In this document: positions 9,619 through 19,389 of the stretch, piece after piece
Numbering within the stretch: position 1 is the stretch's first letter
Layout: each line of letters opens with the position of its first letter
Origin: Modicisalibacter coralii
GTDB lineage: Bacteria > Pseudomonadota > Gammaproteobacteria > Pseudomonadales > Halomonadaceae
DNA: 32,936 nt
Assembly (NCBI RefSeq): GCF_004117855.1
Contig: NZ_QWBW01000045.1
Coordinates: 2,190-35,125, forward strand
Direction: 5' to 3'
Notes under the pieces: model-generated
The model's input: only the letters and a program-made list of their open reading frames with translations
What the model was told of the DNA's origin: nothing
Databases searched by the model: none
Position numbers and translations under genes: made by a program

Positions 9619-9942
9619 ATGACTCAGGCAGGTGCCGACAAGACAGCGCCGGGCCGGCCGGCAGCCTGGCGCCCGGGGTGGCGTCAATGGCTGGTGGCGC
9701 TGCTGATCCTGCTGGTGCTGGTCAGCGCCCTGGGAGTGATCGCCAGCGCCCATCTCACCCGCGTGCAGTATGCGCGTCTGCAGCGTCTCGAGACCCAGCA
9801 GGACAAGCTGCAGACCGAATGGGGGCGGTTGCTGCTCGAGGAGAGTACCTGGTCGGCCCCCTCGCGTATCGAGCGTCTCGCCGCCGAGCGGCTCGAGATG
9901 CGCGTGCCGGATGTCAGTCATATCGAGGTGATCCGACCATGA
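9619..9942 (+). CDS. ftsL: Cell division protein FtsL
   Basis: FtsL (107 aa) is a small bitopic membrane protein that joins FtsB and FtsQ and activates the FtsWI septal synthase. It has a short basic cytoplasmic N-terminus, one membrane helix at about residues 23-45 (W-L-V-A-L-L-I-L-L-V-L-V-S-A-L), and a periplasmic coiled-coil-like region (about 50-95) with R-L-E-T-Q-Q-D-K-L-Q. A conserved end, R-I-E-R-L-A-A-E-R-L-E-M-R-V-P, closes it. The ATG at 9619 has GAGG 6 bases upstream, whereas the TTG at 9607 lies inside the rsmH stop region. The gene starts 8 bases after rsmH ends and overlaps ftsI by ATGA. Identification rests on architecture and position as well as sequence. Confidence 0.93.
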   Translation: MTQAGADKTAPGRPAAWRPGWRQWLVALLILLVLVSALGVIASAHLTRVQYARLQRLETQQDKLQTEWGRLLLEESTWSAPSRIERLAAERLEMRVPDVSHIEVIRP

Positions 9943-11651
9943 CGCAGGCGCGAGGTCCGCAACCGTCGCCGTCGCGTGCCGAGATGGCCCCGATGGGCTC
10001 GGGGCGCTATCGCTTCATGGTGGGGGTGGTGCTGTGTGCCCTGGCGGTGCTGGTGGGGCGCATCTTCGATCTCAACGTGCTCGATCGCAGCTTCCTTCAG
10101 GGCCAGGGCGATGCCCGCACCCTGCGCGTCGAGTCGATCGATGCCCACCGCGGCATGATCACCGACCGCAACGGCGATCCGCTGGCGATCTCGACCCCGG
10201 TGGTGAGTCTCTGGGCCAACCCTCAGGAGCTGCCCGAGGACGACATCCAGCGCCTGGTGCTGGCCAAGGCGCTGGGCGTCGATCTCGACGCCCTCAATGC
10301 GCGCATCGCGCGCTATGCCGATCACGAGTTCATGTACCTGCGTCGGCGAATGACGCCTGCCGCGGCGCAGAAGATCGTCGACCTGCATCTGCCCGGTGTC
10401 TACGAGCAGCACGAATACAAGCGCTACTATCCCTCCGGCGAGGTCACCGCGCAGCTGGTCGGCGTGACCAACGTCGACGATCGCGGCCAGGAGGGGATGG
10501 AGCTCGCCTACAACGGCTATCTCACCGGCGAGCCGGGCAAGCGGCGCGTGCTCAAGGACCGCAAGGGGCGTCTGGTGCGCGATCTGCATCTGATCAAGGA
10601 GGCCAAGCCGGGCGGCGACCTGACCCTGTCGATCGACCTGCGCTTGCAGTACATGGCCTACCGCGAACTCAAGGCGGCGGTCGACGAACATCACGCCGAC
10701 GGCGGCACGCTGGTGATGATGGACGCGCACACCGGCGAGGTCCTGGCGATGGCCAACGCGCCCTCGTACAACCCCAACAACCGCACCGACATCGATGTCG
10801 ACGGGCTGCGCAACCAGGCCATCACCGATGCCTTCGAGCCCGGCTCGGTGATGAAGCCGCTGGCGATGTCGGCGGCGCTGGAGACCGCCAAGATCTCGCC
10901 GGACACGGTGATCGATACCTCGCCCGGCTACATGCGGGTCGACGGTTACACCATCAACGACTTCCGCAACTACGGCAAGCTCAAGCCGGCCGGGATCCTG
11001 CTGCACTCGTCGAACATCGGCATGACCCGCATCGCGCTGCAGCTCGACGACGACACCATCTGGAATCGTTATCAGGCGCTGGGACTGGGACAGGCGCCGG
11101 GCACCGGCTTCCCGGGCGAGGCGGAAGGCAGCCTGCCGGCCCCCTACAACTGGTCGGACAGCAAGCGGGCGACCATGGCCTACGGCTACGGGGTGGCGGT
11201 GTCGGCCCTGCAGCTGGCGACCGCCTACACGGCGATTGCCAATGACGGTCGCGAACTGTCGCCGTCGCTGCTCAAGGTCGCCGATCCGCCCCGGGGCAAG
11301 CCGGTCATCAAGCCCAAGGTGGCGCACGAGCTGCTGGGCATGATGGAGCACATCGTTCAGCCCGATGCCGGCGGCTCGCGGGCGATGGTTCCCGGCTACC
11401 GGATCGCCGGCAAGACCGGCACGGTGCGCAAGGTGGAAAGCTCCGGCTACCAGACCACCGCCTACCGCTCGCTGTTCGCCGGCATCGCCCCGGTGTCCGA
11501 CCCGCGCATCGTCACCGTGGTGATGATCGACAATGCCAAGGGGCAGGAGTACTACGGCGGCCTGGTCGCCGCCCCGGTCTTTTCCCGCGTGGTCGGCAAG
11601 GCGCTGCGCCTGCTCGATGTCCTGCCCGACAAGAAGGAGGCCCTCCAGTGA
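9939..11651 (+). CDS. ftsI: Septal peptidoglycan transpeptidase FtsI (PBP3)
   Basis: FtsI (570 aa) crosslinks septal peptidoglycan in the divisome together with FtsW. A single N-terminal membrane anchor (about 26-46) precedes the pedestal domain with R-G-M-I-T-D-R-N-G (71-79). The transpeptidase domain holds all three active-site motifs: S-V-M-K with nucleophile Ser303, S-S-N at 357-359, and K-T-G-T at 492-495. It is the main beta-lactam target for division. ATG 9939 overlaps the ftsL stop (ATGA), and its own stop overlaps the GTG of murE (GTGA). The length is usual for gammaproteobacteria. Confidence 0.97.
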   Translation: MTQARGPQPSPSRAEMAPMGSGRYRFMVGVVLCALAVLVGRIFDLNVLDRSFLQGQGDARTLRVESIDAHRGMITDRNGDPLAISTPVVSLWANPQELPEDDIQRLVLAKALGVDLDALNARIARYADHEFMYLRRRMTPAAAQKIVDLHLPGVYEQHEYKRYYPSGEVTAQLVGVTNVDDRGQEGMELAYNGYLTGEPGKRRVLKDRKGRLVRDLHLIKEAKPGGDLTLSIDLRLQYMAYRELKAAVDEHHADGGTLVMMDAHTGEVLAMANAPSYNPNNRTDIDVDGLRNQAITDAFEPGSVMKPLAMSAALETAKISPDTVIDTSPGYMRVDGYTINDFRNYGKLKPAGILLHSSNIGMTRIALQLDDDTIWNRYQALGLGQAPGTGFPGEAEGSLPAPYNWSDSKRATMAYGYGVAVSALQLATAYTAIANDGRELSPSLLKVADPPRGKPVIKPKVAHELLGMMEHIVQPDAGGSRAMVPGYRIAGKTGTVRKVESSGYQTTAYRSLFAGIAPVSDPRIVTVVMIDNAKGQEYYGGLVAAPVFSRVVGKALRLLDVLPDKKEALQ

Positions 11652-13198
11652 TCACCACCCAACGGGCGCGTCTCGCCGAGGCCGTGACCTCGCTGTGGCC
11701 CGCGTGCTCCCTGCCCGATGCCGCGCTGGGCGACGATGCCCCGCTGTGCCTGAGCCGCGACAGCCGCGAGATCGGGCGTTGCCCGCACCCGGCGGTCTTC
11801 ATCGCCGTGCCCGGCGTGGCCAGCGACGGACGTCGCTTCATCGCCGACGCCCTGGCCGCCGGCGCCGAGTGGGTGCTCGCCGATGCCGATGAGCGCGAGG
11901 CGTTCGCCGAGGTGCCGGGACACGACGCGGCGCGCGTCGTCTGGCTACCGGAGCTGCGCCACGCCCTCGGCGCGCTGGGACGGGCCCTGTTCGCCGTTCC
12001 CGAGACGCTGTCGCTGATCGGGGTGACCGGCACCAACGGCAAGAGTTCGGTCACCCATTACCTCGCCGCGCTGTCCGAGGCACTGGGCCGGCCGGCCGGC
12101 GTCGTCGGCACGCTGGGCTGGGGGCGGCCCGGCGCGCTCGTCGACAGCGGCCAGACCACCCCGGGCGCGCTGGAACTGCAGGCGGCCCTGGGCGCGATGG
12201 CAGCCGATGGCGTCGAGCGGGTGGCGCTCGAGGTCTCCTCGCACGCCCTCGACCAGGACCGGCTCGCCGGTGCGACGTTGCGCGCCGCGGTCTTCACCAA
12301 CCTGACCCGCGACCATCTCGACTACCACGGCAGCATGGCCGCCTACGCCGCCGCCAAGGCGCGCCTGTTCCGGCGCCCCGAGCTCGAACTGGCGGTGGTC
12401 AACGGCGACGATCCGCTGGCGCCGTTGATGCTGGCGGGGCTGCTGGCGGGGGTTCGCGTGCTGGCGGCCGGCGAGGCCGAGTCGACCACGCTGCGCGTGC
12501 TCGACTGGCTGCCCCATGCCGACGGCCAGCGGGCGCTGATTGCCACCCCGGACGGCGAACGTGCGCTGGAGCTGGCGCTGATGGGGCGCTTCAATCTGGA
12601 CAACGTGCTGCTGGCCATGGCCACCCTGCTGGGCCTGGGTGAAGACCTCGACGCACTGTGCGACGCGGCCGCCTCCCTGGCGCCGGTGCCGGGGCGCATG
12701 CAACGCGTGAGCCGGCCGGGGGCGCCGACGGTGGTGGTCGATTACGCCCATACCCCCGAGGCGTTGCGTCATGCCCTCGAGGCGCTGCGCGCCCATCTGC
12801 CCGGTGACGCGACGGCCCCCGCCCCGGGTCGCCTGTGGTGCCTGTTCGGTTGCGGCGGCGACCGCGACACCGGCAAGCGCGCGCTGATGGGCGCTGCCGC
12901 CGGGGCGGTCGCCGACCGCTGTGTGGTCACCGACGACAACCCGCGCAGCGAGGAGCCGGCGGCCATTCGCCGGCAGATACTCGACGGCATGAATGCGTCG
13001 GCACGAGAGCGAGCCTGGTGCATCGACGGCCGTGGCGCGGCGATCGAGCGTGCGGTGGTCGAAGCCGGCCCCGATGACGTCATCCTGATCGCCGGCAAGG
13101 GTCACGAGGACTATCAGGAGATCGCCGGCAAGCGCTGGCCCTTTTCCGACCTGGCCCGCGCCGAGGCGGCCCTGGCGCAGCGCGGGGCGGCGACATGA
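11648..13198 (+). CDS. murE: UDP-MurNAc-tripeptide ligase MurE (meso-diaminopimelate adding)
   Basis: MurE (516 aa) adds meso-diaminopimelate to UDP-MurNAc-L-Ala-D-Glu in the cytoplasm, consuming ATP. The ATP-binding loop T-G-T-N-G-K-S-S is at 127-134. D-H-L-D-Y-H-G is near 222-228. The amino-acid selecting motif D-N-P-R is at 430-433, which indicates meso-DAP rather than lysine and so a Gram-negative type wall. G-K-G-H-E-D-Y-Q-E near the C-terminus is also diagnostic. The start is GTG 11648, whose last two bases overlap the ftsI TGA stop. No better internal start precedes the conserved substrate domain. The stop overlaps the murF ATG. Confidence 0.97.
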   Translation: MITTQRARLAEAVTSLWPACSLPDAALGDDAPLCLSRDSREIGRCPHPAVFIAVPGVASDGRRFIADALAAGAEWVLADADEREAFAEVPGHDAARVVWLPELRHALGALGRALFAVPETLSLIGVTGTNGKSSVTHYLAALSEALGRPAGVVGTLGWGRPGALVDSGQTTPGALELQAALGAMAADGVERVALEVSSHALDQDRLAGATLRAAVFTNLTRDHLDYHGSMAAYAAAKARLFRRPELELAVVNGDDPLAPLMLAGLLAGVRVLAAGEAESTTLRVLDWLPHADGQRALIATPDGERALELALMGRFNLDNVLLAMATLLGLGEDLDALCDAAASLAPVPGRMQRVSRPGAPTVVVDYAHTPEALRHALEALRAHLPGDATAPAPGRLWCLFGCGGDRDTGKRALMGAAAGAVADRCVVTDDNPRSEEPAAIRRQILDGMNASARERAWCIDGRGAAIERAVVEAGPDDVILIAGKGHEDYQEIAGKRWPFSDLARAEAALAQRGAAT

Positions 13199-14562
13199 TC
13201 CCCTGTGGCCTTGCCTCGCTCGCCGAGGTGGCGGCGCTGCTGGGTGCGCCGGCGCCGGTATCGGACCAGCCGATCGCCGCGGTGAACACCGATACCCGGG
13301 CGCTGGGCGAGAACGACCTGTTCGTGGCGCTGAGCGGCGAGCGCTTCGACGGTCACGACTTCCTGGCGGCGGCGCGCGAGGCGGGGGCTGCGGCCGCGGT
13401 TGTCTCGCGGCGCGTCGACGACCCGCTGACGCAGATCGAGGTGGCCGATACCCGTCTGGCACTGGGGGTTCTCGCCAAGGCGTGGCGCGATGCCTGGCAG
13501 GGGCCGCTGGCCGCGGTGACCGGCAACAGCGGCAAGACCACCGTCAAGGAGATGCTCGCGGCGCTGTTGCGCCGCCGGGGCGAGACGCTGGCGACCCGCG
13601 GCAACCTCAACAACGACATCGGCGTGCCGCTGACGCTGCTGGGGCTGAGCGAGGCGCATCGACAGGCGGTGATCGAGCTGGGCGCCAATCACCTCGGCGA
13701 AATCGCCTGGACGACGGCCCTGGCTCGCCCCCAGGTGGCGGTGATCACCAACGTCACCGGTGCGCACATCGGCGAGTTCGGCGGCCTGGGGCAGATCGCC
13801 CAGGCCAAGGCGGAGATCCTCGCCGGGCTGCCGGCGTCGGGAACCGCGGTGCTCAACCGGGACGACGCCTTCTATCCCTTCTGGCGACGTCTCGCCGGCG
13901 AGCGCGAGGTGATGGACTTTGCCCTCGAGCAACCGGCACGGGTCAACGCTGTCGATCTGGTCTGCGATTCGCTGGGGCGGTATGCTTTCTCGCTTGTGCA
14001 TGACGGGCGCACGCTGGGCCGGGTGCCGCTGTCACTGATGGGGCGCCACAACGTCGCCAATGCCCTGGCGGCGGCGGCGGCGGCGCTCGCCCTGGGGTTG
14101 GCCGAGACGGACGTGCTCGCCGGTCTGGCCGAGGCATCGGCGCTCTCGGGGCGCTTGTCGCTGACCCCGGGCAAGCAGGGGCGCCGCTTGCTGGACGATA
14201 CCTATAACGCCAACCCGGGGGCCGTGAAGGCGGCGCTCGCGGTGCTCGCCGAACTGCCGGCACCGCGCTGGTGCTTCCTGGGCGCGATGGGCGAACTGGG
14301 CGGGGCCTCCGCGGCCCTGCATGCCGAGGTCGGCCGTCACGCGCGCGACCTGGGTATCGATTTTCTCGGCACGCTGGGTGCCGAAGCCGAGCCGGCGGCT
14401 CGGGCCTTCGGCGAACCCGGCTGTCATTTCACGGATTGGGAGGCGCTGCTGCGCCATGCCCACGACCATCTGCCACCCGGGGCCAGCGTGCTGGTCAAGG
14501 GGTCGCGCAGTGCCGGGATGGAACGACTCATCGCCGAGCTGCGCGCGGATGCACCAAGGTGA
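13195..14562 (+). CDS. murF: UDP-MurNAc-pentapeptide synthetase MurF
   Basis: MurF (455 aa) adds the D-Ala-D-Ala dipeptide made by Ddl to the UDP-MurNAc-tripeptide, completing the cytoplasmic stem peptide. The Mur-ligase ATP loop T-G-N-S-G-K-T-T is at 109-116. N-N-D-I-G-V-P-L-T-L-L (about 139-149), E-L-G-A-N-H-x-G-E-I and the D-D-T-Y-N-A-N-P segment are family signatures. ATGA overlap with murE fixes the start. mraY begins 9 bases after its stop, and AAGGTGA at the murF end serves as the mraY ribosome site. Confidence 0.97.
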   Translation: MIPCGLASLAEVAALLGAPAPVSDQPIAAVNTDTRALGENDLFVALSGERFDGHDFLAAAREAGAAAAVVSRRVDDPLTQIEVADTRLALGVLAKAWRDAWQGPLAAVTGNSGKTTVKEMLAALLRRRGETLATRGNLNNDIGVPLTLLGLSEAHRQAVIELGANHLGEIAWTTALARPQVAVITNVTGAHIGEFGGLGQIAQAKAEILAGLPASGTAVLNRDDAFYPFWRRLAGEREVMDFALEQPARVNAVDLVCDSLGRYAFSLVHDGRTLGRVPLSLMGRHNVANALAAAAAALALGLAETDVLAGLAEASALSGRLSLTPGKQGRRLLDDTYNANPGAVKAALAVLAELPAPRWCFLGAMGELGGASAALHAEVGRHARDLGIDFLGTLGAEAEPAARAFGEPGCHFTDWEALLRHAHDHLPPGASVLVKGSRSAGMERLIAELRADAPR

Positions 14563-14571
14563 TCGCGATAC

Positions 14572-15654
14572 ATGCTGCTGTTGCTAGCCGATTTTCTCTC
14601 GCAGTTCCAAAGCGCCTTTACGGTCTTCAACTACCTCACGCTGCGCACCATCCTGGGTACGCTGACCGCCTTGCTGCTCTGCCTGTGGCTGGGGCCGACG
14701 GTGATCCGCCGCCTGGTGGAGCGCCAGATCGGGCAGGCGGTGCGCGACGACGGCCCCCAGTCGCATCTGTCGAAGGCCGGCACGCCGACCATGGGCGGGG
14801 CGATGATCCTGATGGCGATCGCCATCAGTACCCTGCTGTGGGGGGACCTGACCAACCACTACGTATGGCTGGTGCTGATCGTCACCCTGGGCTTCGGCGC
14901 CATCGGCTGGGTCGATGACTATCGCAAGGTCGTCGAGAAGAATCCGCGTGGCCTGCCGGCGCGCTGGAAGTACTTCTGGCAGTCGGTGCTGGGCATCGGC
15001 GCGGCCGTCTTCCTCTATGTCACCGCGGCCAGCCCGGTGGAAACCAGCCTGATCGTCCCGCTGTTCAAGGAAGTGGTGATCCAACTGGGGCTGTTCTACG
15101 TGGTGCTGACCTACCTGGTGATCGTCGGCAGTTCGAACGCGGTCAATCTCACCGACGGTCTCGACGGGCTGGCGATCATGCCCACGGTGATGGTCGCCAT
15201 GGGGCTGGCGGTGTTCGCCTACGCCAGCGGCAATACCGTCTTCGCCGAGTACCTGCACATCCCCCAGGTGCCCGGCGCCGGGGAACTGGCGGTGTTCTGC
15301 GGCACCATCGCCGGCGCCGGTCTGGGATTCCTGTGGTTCAACACCTACCCGGCCCAGGTCTTCATGGGCGATGTCGGCGCCCTGGCGCTGGGGGCCGCAC
15401 TGGGCGTGGTGGCGGTCATCGTGCGCCAGGAGATCGTGCTGTTCGTGATGGGCGGGGTGTTCGTCATGGAAACCGTCTCGGTGATCCTGCAGGTGGGCTC
15501 CTACAAGCTGACCGGGCGGCGCATCTTCCGCATGGCGCCGTTGCATCACCACTTCGAGCTCAAGGGCTGGCCCGAGCCGCGGGTCATCGTGCGCTTCTGG
15601 ATCATCACCGTGGTCCTGGTGCTGCTGGGCCTGTCCACGCTGAAGATTCGCTGA
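14572..15654 (+). CDS. mraY: Phospho-MurNAc-pentapeptide transferase MraY
   Basis: MraY (360 aa) transfers phospho-MurNAc-pentapeptide to undecaprenyl phosphate, making lipid I on the inner face of the cytoplasmic membrane. About ten membrane helices are visible. Conserved cytoplasmic motifs are [10 protein letters not shown] (67-76), the active-site D-D-Y-R-K at 115-119, N-L-T-D-G-L-D-G-L at 192-200, and the His-rich [11 protein letters not shown] near the end. The length equals that of the E. coli enzyme. The ATG lies 8 bases after an AAGGTGA ribosome site. A 46-base gap separates it from murD. Confidence 0.98.
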   Translation: MLLLLADFLSQFQSAFTVFNYLTLRTILGTLTALLLCLWLGPTVIRRLVERQIGQAVRDDGPQSHLSKAGTPTMGGAMILMAIAISTLLWGDLTNHYVWLVLIVTLGFGAIGWVDDYRKVVEKNPRGLPARWKYFWQSVLGIGAAVFLYVTAASPVETSLIVPLFKEVVIQLGLFYVVLTYLVIVGSSNAVNLTDGLDGLAIMPTVMVAMGLAVFAYASGNTVFAEYLHIPQVPGAGELAVFCGTIAGAGLGFLWFNTYPAQVFMGDVGALALGAALGVVAVIVRQEIVLFVMGGVFVMETVSVILQVGSYKLTGRRIFRMAPLHHHFELKGWPEPRVIVRFWIITVVLVLLGLSTLKIR

Positions 15655-15700
15655 GCGGCATGTCGGCGCTGGCGTATCCAACCAGGCGAGAGGGGTGGCG

Positions 15701-17089
15701 ATGACAAGGGTGCCGCGGGGTCACACGCTGGTGGTCGGCCTGGGCGTCTCGGGCCGGGCGATCGCCCGGCACCTGAGCCGTCTGGGTCGGCCCTTCGTGG
15801 TGGCCGACACCCGGCCGGTGCCGCCGGGACTCGATGACTTTCGGCGCGCCTTCCCGGGCGTGGCGGTGCACTGCGGGGCGTTGACCGAGGTCGATGCCAG
15901 CGCCGCCGAGGAGATCGTGCTGAGCCCCGGCGTCGATCCGCTGACGCCGGGCATCGCCGATTACTGGCGGGCCGCTGGCGAGGGGAGTGACGCGGGTCCA
16001 CGGGTGATCGGCGAGATCGCCCTGTTCGTGCGTGCCTGTCGAGCACCGATCGCGGCGATCACCGGGTCCAATGCCAAGTCCACGGTGACCACACTGCTCG
16101 GCGAGATGGCCCGGGAGGCCGGCCGGCGGGTGGCGGTCGGCGGCAATCTGGGGACGGCGGCCCTCGACCTGCTGGTTGAGCGGCCCGATGCCGAGCTGTT
16201 CGTTCTCGAACTGTCGAGCTTCCAGCTCGAGACCACGCCCCGGCTGGGGGCGGAGAGCGTCGCCTTTCTCAATCTTTCCGAGGATCATCTCGACCGGCAT
16301 GGCGACATGCCCGGCTATCGCGCCGCCAAGGCGGCGATCTTCCGGGGCGCCCGCCATGCGGTGGTCAATGGCGAGGATCCGCTGACCTGGCCGGATGATC
16401 CGGCACTGCCGGTCGAGTGTTTCACCACTCAAGTGCCGCAAGAGGGCGAGTGGGGGATCAAGCGTGACGGGGACGACGCCTGGCTGATGCACGGCGAGCG
16501 TACACTGATGCCGACCGGCGAGCTGCGCCTGGCCGGCCGCCACAATCAGGCCAACGCCCTGGCGGCGCTGGCCATGGGCCGGCACCTGGGCTTTCCGCTG
16601 GACGCCATGCGCCGGGTGCTCGCGCGCTTCCCCGGCCTGGCGCATCGCGGCGAGCTGGTCGCCGAGGCGGCAGGGGTCCGCTGGATCAACGACTCCAAGG
16701 GTACCAACGTCGGCGCGACCCTGGCGGCGATCGCCGGCATCGGGCCGACGCTCGCCGGGCGCTTGATCTGGCTGGGCGGCGGCCTGGGCAAGGGGGCCGA
16801 TTTCACGCCGCTGGCGGCCCCGTTGCAACGCTATGCCCGGGAGGCGATCGTCTTTGGCCGGGATGCCCCGGTGCTGGTCGAGACCCTGACGGGCAGCCTG
16901 CCGGTCACCCGCTGCGCGGATCTCGACGTCGCCATGGACCGCGCCGCGGCGCTGGCCCGCCCCGGCGACTGCGTCCTGCTGTCGCCGGCCTGCGCCAGCC
17001 TCGATCAGTTCACCGATTATCAGGCGCGCGGCGAGGCGTTCCGCGCCGGGGCGCAGGCCTGGCAGCAGCGCACGGAGGAGACACCATGA
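15701..17089 (+). CDS. murD: UDP-MurNAc-L-alanine:D-glutamate ligase MurD
   Basis: MurD (462 aa) adds D-glutamate to UDP-MurNAc-L-Ala. The N-terminal nucleotide-fold segment V-V-G-L-G-V-S-G is at 11-18, and the ATP loop T-G-S-N-A-K-S-T at 121-128. S-S-F-Q-L-E-T and N-L-S-E-D-H-L-D-R-H follow, then R-W-I-N-D-S-K-G-T-N and L-S-P-A-C-A-S-L-D-Q-F near the end, all diagnostic of MurD. I prefer ATG 15701, which has GAGAGG 7 bases upstream, over the in-frame GTG at 15695 that lies inside that ribosome site. The 46 bases between mraY and murD form the longest gap in the cluster before ftsA and may carry only a leader. The stop overlaps the ftsW ATG (ATGA). Confidence 0.97.
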   Translation: MTRVPRGHTLVVGLGVSGRAIARHLSRLGRPFVVADTRPVPPGLDDFRRAFPGVAVHCGALTEVDASAAEEIVLSPGVDPLTPGIADYWRAAGEGSDAGPRVIGEIALFVRACRAPIAAITGSNAKSTVTTLLGEMAREAGRRVAVGGNLGTAALDLLVERPDAELFVLELSSFQLETTPRLGAESVAFLNLSEDHLDRHGDMPGYRAAKAAIFRGARHAVVNGEDPLTWPDDPALPVECFTTQVPQEGEWGIKRDGDDAWLMHGERTLMPTGELRLAGRHNQANALAALAMGRHLGFPLDAMRRVLARFPGLAHRGELVAEAAGVRWINDSKGTNVGATLAAIAGIGPTLAGRLIWLGGGLGKGADFTPLAAPLQRYAREAIVFGRDAPVLVETLTGSLPVTRCADLDVAMDRAAALARPGDCVLLSPACASLDQFTDYQARGEAFRAGAQAWQQRTEETP

Positions 17090-18237
17090 TCGCCGGCCTG
17101 TCGCGTCGCTTGTCGACGGCCCACCAGGCGTGTGACGGCTGGCTGCTGATCGCCACGCTGTCGCTGCTGCTGCTGGGCTGGGTGATGGTCACCTCGGCGT
17201 CGACCGAGATCGCCACCAGCCTGACCGGCAATCCCTACTATTTCAGCCTGCGCCATGGGGCCTTCGTGGTCATCTCGGTGCTGCTCGCCACGCCCTTGAT
17301 CAAGGTGCCGCTGGCCTGGTGGCGGGACAACGGCGGCAAGCTGCTGATCGTGGGGATCCTGCTGCTCGTGGTGGTGCTCTTCATTGGCTCCGAGGTCAAC
17401 GGCAGCCGGCGCTGGATTCCGCTGGGGCTGGTCAACGTCCAGGCCTCGGAGCTCGCCAAGCTGTTCCTGATCGTCTATCTGGCCGGCTACCTGGAGCGCT
17501 TCCTGCCCGGGGTGCGTCGCCACTGGTGGGAGTTCGTCAAGCCGCTGGTGATCCTGGTGCCGGTGGGTATCCTGCTGATCCTCGAACCCGACTATGGTGC
17601 GCTGGTGGTGATGACCGGCTGCGTGATGGGCATGCTGCTGCTGGCCGGGGCGCCCCTGATGCGCTTCATCCTGCTGATGATCGCGGTGGTCCTGCTGGGC
17701 GCCTACGTGGCGGTGGCCGAACCCTATCGCCTGGAACGCATCACCAGCTTCGCCAATCCGTGGGCGGACATGTACGATTCCGGTTATCAGTTGACCCAGG
17801 CGCTGATCGCCTACGGTCGCGGCCACTGGTTCGGGCTGGGGCTGGGCAACAGCGTGCAGAAGCTCTTCTACCTGCCCGAAGCGCACACCGACTTCGTCTT
17901 TGCCGTGATCGCCGAGGAGCTGGGTCTGGTGGGGGCGGTGGCGGTGATCGGTCTGTTCGCGCTGCTGGTCTATCGGGCGCTGGCGATCGGCCGGCGTGCC
18001 GAGCTGGCACGATTGCCGTTCGGCGCCTACCTCAGCTACGGTATCGCCCTGGTTTTCGGCGCCCAGGCCTTCATCAACATCGCCGTGAGTACCGGCATGC
18101 TGCCGACCAAGGGGCTGACACTGCCGCTGCTCAGCTACGGCGGTTCGAGCCTGGTGGTGAGTTGCGTGATGGTGGCGCTGCTGATTCGCGTCGATCTCGA
18201 TACCCGCAAACGGGGCCGCGCGTCAGCGGCTCGATGA
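17086..18237 (+). CDS. ftsW: Septal peptidoglycan polymerase FtsW (SEDS family)
   Basis: FtsW (383 aa) is the SEDS-family glycosyltransferase that polymerises lipid II at the septum as partner of FtsI. About ten membrane helices are visible. Family segments include G-S-R-R-W-I-P-L-G near residue 105, E-P-D-Y-G (about 167-171), H-T-D-F-V-F-A-V-I-A-E-E-L-G (about 267-280), and P-L-L-S-Y-G-G-S-S near 348. The Asp in the H-T-D-F loop is the region where the SEDS catalytic aspartate lies. ATGA overlap with murD supports the start. Its TGA stop is itself inside an ATG that opens a short frame different from that of murG; see the murG entry. Confidence 0.96.
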   Translation: MIAGLSRRLSTAHQACDGWLLIATLSLLLLGWVMVTSASTEIATSLTGNPYYFSLRHGAFVVISVLLATPLIKVPLAWWRDNGGKLLIVGILLLVVVLFIGSEVNGSRRWIPLGLVNVQASELAKLFLIVYLAGYLERFLPGVRRHWWEFVKPLVILVPVGILLILEPDYGALVVMTGCVMGMLLLAGAPLMRFILLMIAVVLLGAYVAVAEPYRLERITSFANPWADMYDSGYQLTQALIAYGRGHWFGLGLGNSVQKLFYLPEAHTDFVFAVIAEELGLVGAVAVIGLFALLVYRALAIGRRAELARLPFGAYLSYGIALVFGAQAFINIAVSTGMLPTKGLTLPLLSYGGSSLVVSCVMVALLIRVDLDTRKRGRASAAR

Positions 18238-18258
18238 CTGACAAGGAGCGCTCAGGCG

Positions 18259-19389
18259 GTGACAACGGAAGTGGCTTCCCCGGCAGCAGCCTCGGGCCGG
18301 CTCGATCGGGTCCTGATCATGGCCGGCGGTACCGGCGGGCACGTGATTCCTGCGCTGTCGCTGGCCGGCGCGCTGCGTGAGCGCGGCGTGCGCGTGGAAT
18401 GGCTGGGCAGTCCGCGGGGAATCGAGAATCGCCTGGTGCCCGCCGCCGACCTGCCCCTGCATCAGATCGACATCGCCGGACTACGTGGCAACGGCGCGGC
18501 GGGCTGGCTGGCGGCCCCGATTCGGCTGATGCGCGCCGTCGCCCAGGCGCGGCGGGTGATCCGTGATTTCGACCCGCAGCTCGTCGTCGGGCTGGGGGGG
18601 TTCGCCAGCGGCCCCGGCGGGCTGGCCGCCTGGCTGACCCGGCGAGCGCTGATCATTCATGAACAGAACGCGGTGGCCGGGCTGACCAACCAGGTGCTGG
18701 CGCGCCTGGCCACCCGGGCCTATGCGGCGTTCCCGGGGGCATTTCGCAAGGGCGGGACCCGGCGCGAGGCGATCGTCATCGGCAACCCGGTGCGCGCGGC
18801 GATCGCCGGCGTCGGCGAATCACCGCGCCGGGCCGGGGACATGCAGGGGCGACGATTGCGCCTGCTGGTCGTCGGCGGGTCGCTGGGCGCGGTGGCGCTC
18901 AATCAGTTGTTGCCCGAGGCCCTGGCGCAGTTGTCCGGCGAGCGGCGGCCCGAGGTGCGCCACCAGGCCGGGCGCGACCGACGCGCGGCCACCGAGCAGG
19001 GCTATACGGCGGTGGGGGTCGAGGCCGAGGTCAGCGAATTCATCGACGACATGGCCGCCGCCTACGACTGGGCCGATCTGGTGGTGTGCCGGTCCGGGGC
19101 GCTGACGGTCAGCGAACTGGCCGCCGCCGCCAAGCCGTCGCTGCTGGTGCCGTACCCCCACGCCGTCGACGACCATCAGACGACCAATGCCCGTTATCTG
19201 GTCGATGCCGGTGCCGCGCGACTGCTGCCGCAATCCTCCCTGAGTGCCACGTCCCTGGCCCGGACGCTGGACGAGGTACTCGATCCCGACCTTCTTGCCA
19301 CCATGGCGAGCGCGGCGCGCGGCCGCGCCCATCTCGACGCCGTCGAGCGCCTGGTGGCCGGCTGCATGGAGACCGCCCTTGAGCGATAG
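18259..19389 (+). CDS. murG: Lipid II-forming N-acetylglucosaminyltransferase MurG
   Basis: MurG (376 aa) adds GlcNAc to lipid I, producing lipid II at the inner membrane surface. The donor and lipid I binding loops are clear: [12 protein letters not shown] at 22-33, [30 protein letters not shown], and [10 protein letters not shown] with [14 protein letters not shown] near the C-terminus. The start is GTG 18259, with AAGGAG (18243-18248) 10 bases upstream, giving a 16-residue extension before the usual R-V-L-I-M. An ATG at 18234 overlaps the ftsW stop but is in another frame and closes at 18380. The stop is overlapped by murC. Confidence 0.95.
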   Translation: MTTEVASPAAASGRLDRVLIMAGGTGGHVIPALSLAGALRERGVRVEWLGSPRGIENRLVPAADLPLHQIDIAGLRGNGAAGWLAAPIRLMRAVAQARRVIRDFDPQLVVGLGGFASGPGGLAAWLTRRALIIHEQNAVAGLTNQVLARLATRAYAAFPGAFRKGGTRREAIVIGNPVRAAIAGVGESPRRAGDMQGRRLRLLVVGGSLGAVALNQLLPEALAQLSGERRPEVRHQAGRDRRAATEQGYTAVGVEAEVSEFIDDMAAAYDWADLVVCRSGALTVSELAAAAKPSLLVPYPHAVDDHQTTNARYLVDAGAARLLPQSSLSATSLARTLDEVLDPDLLATMASAARGRAHLDAVERLVAGCMETALER

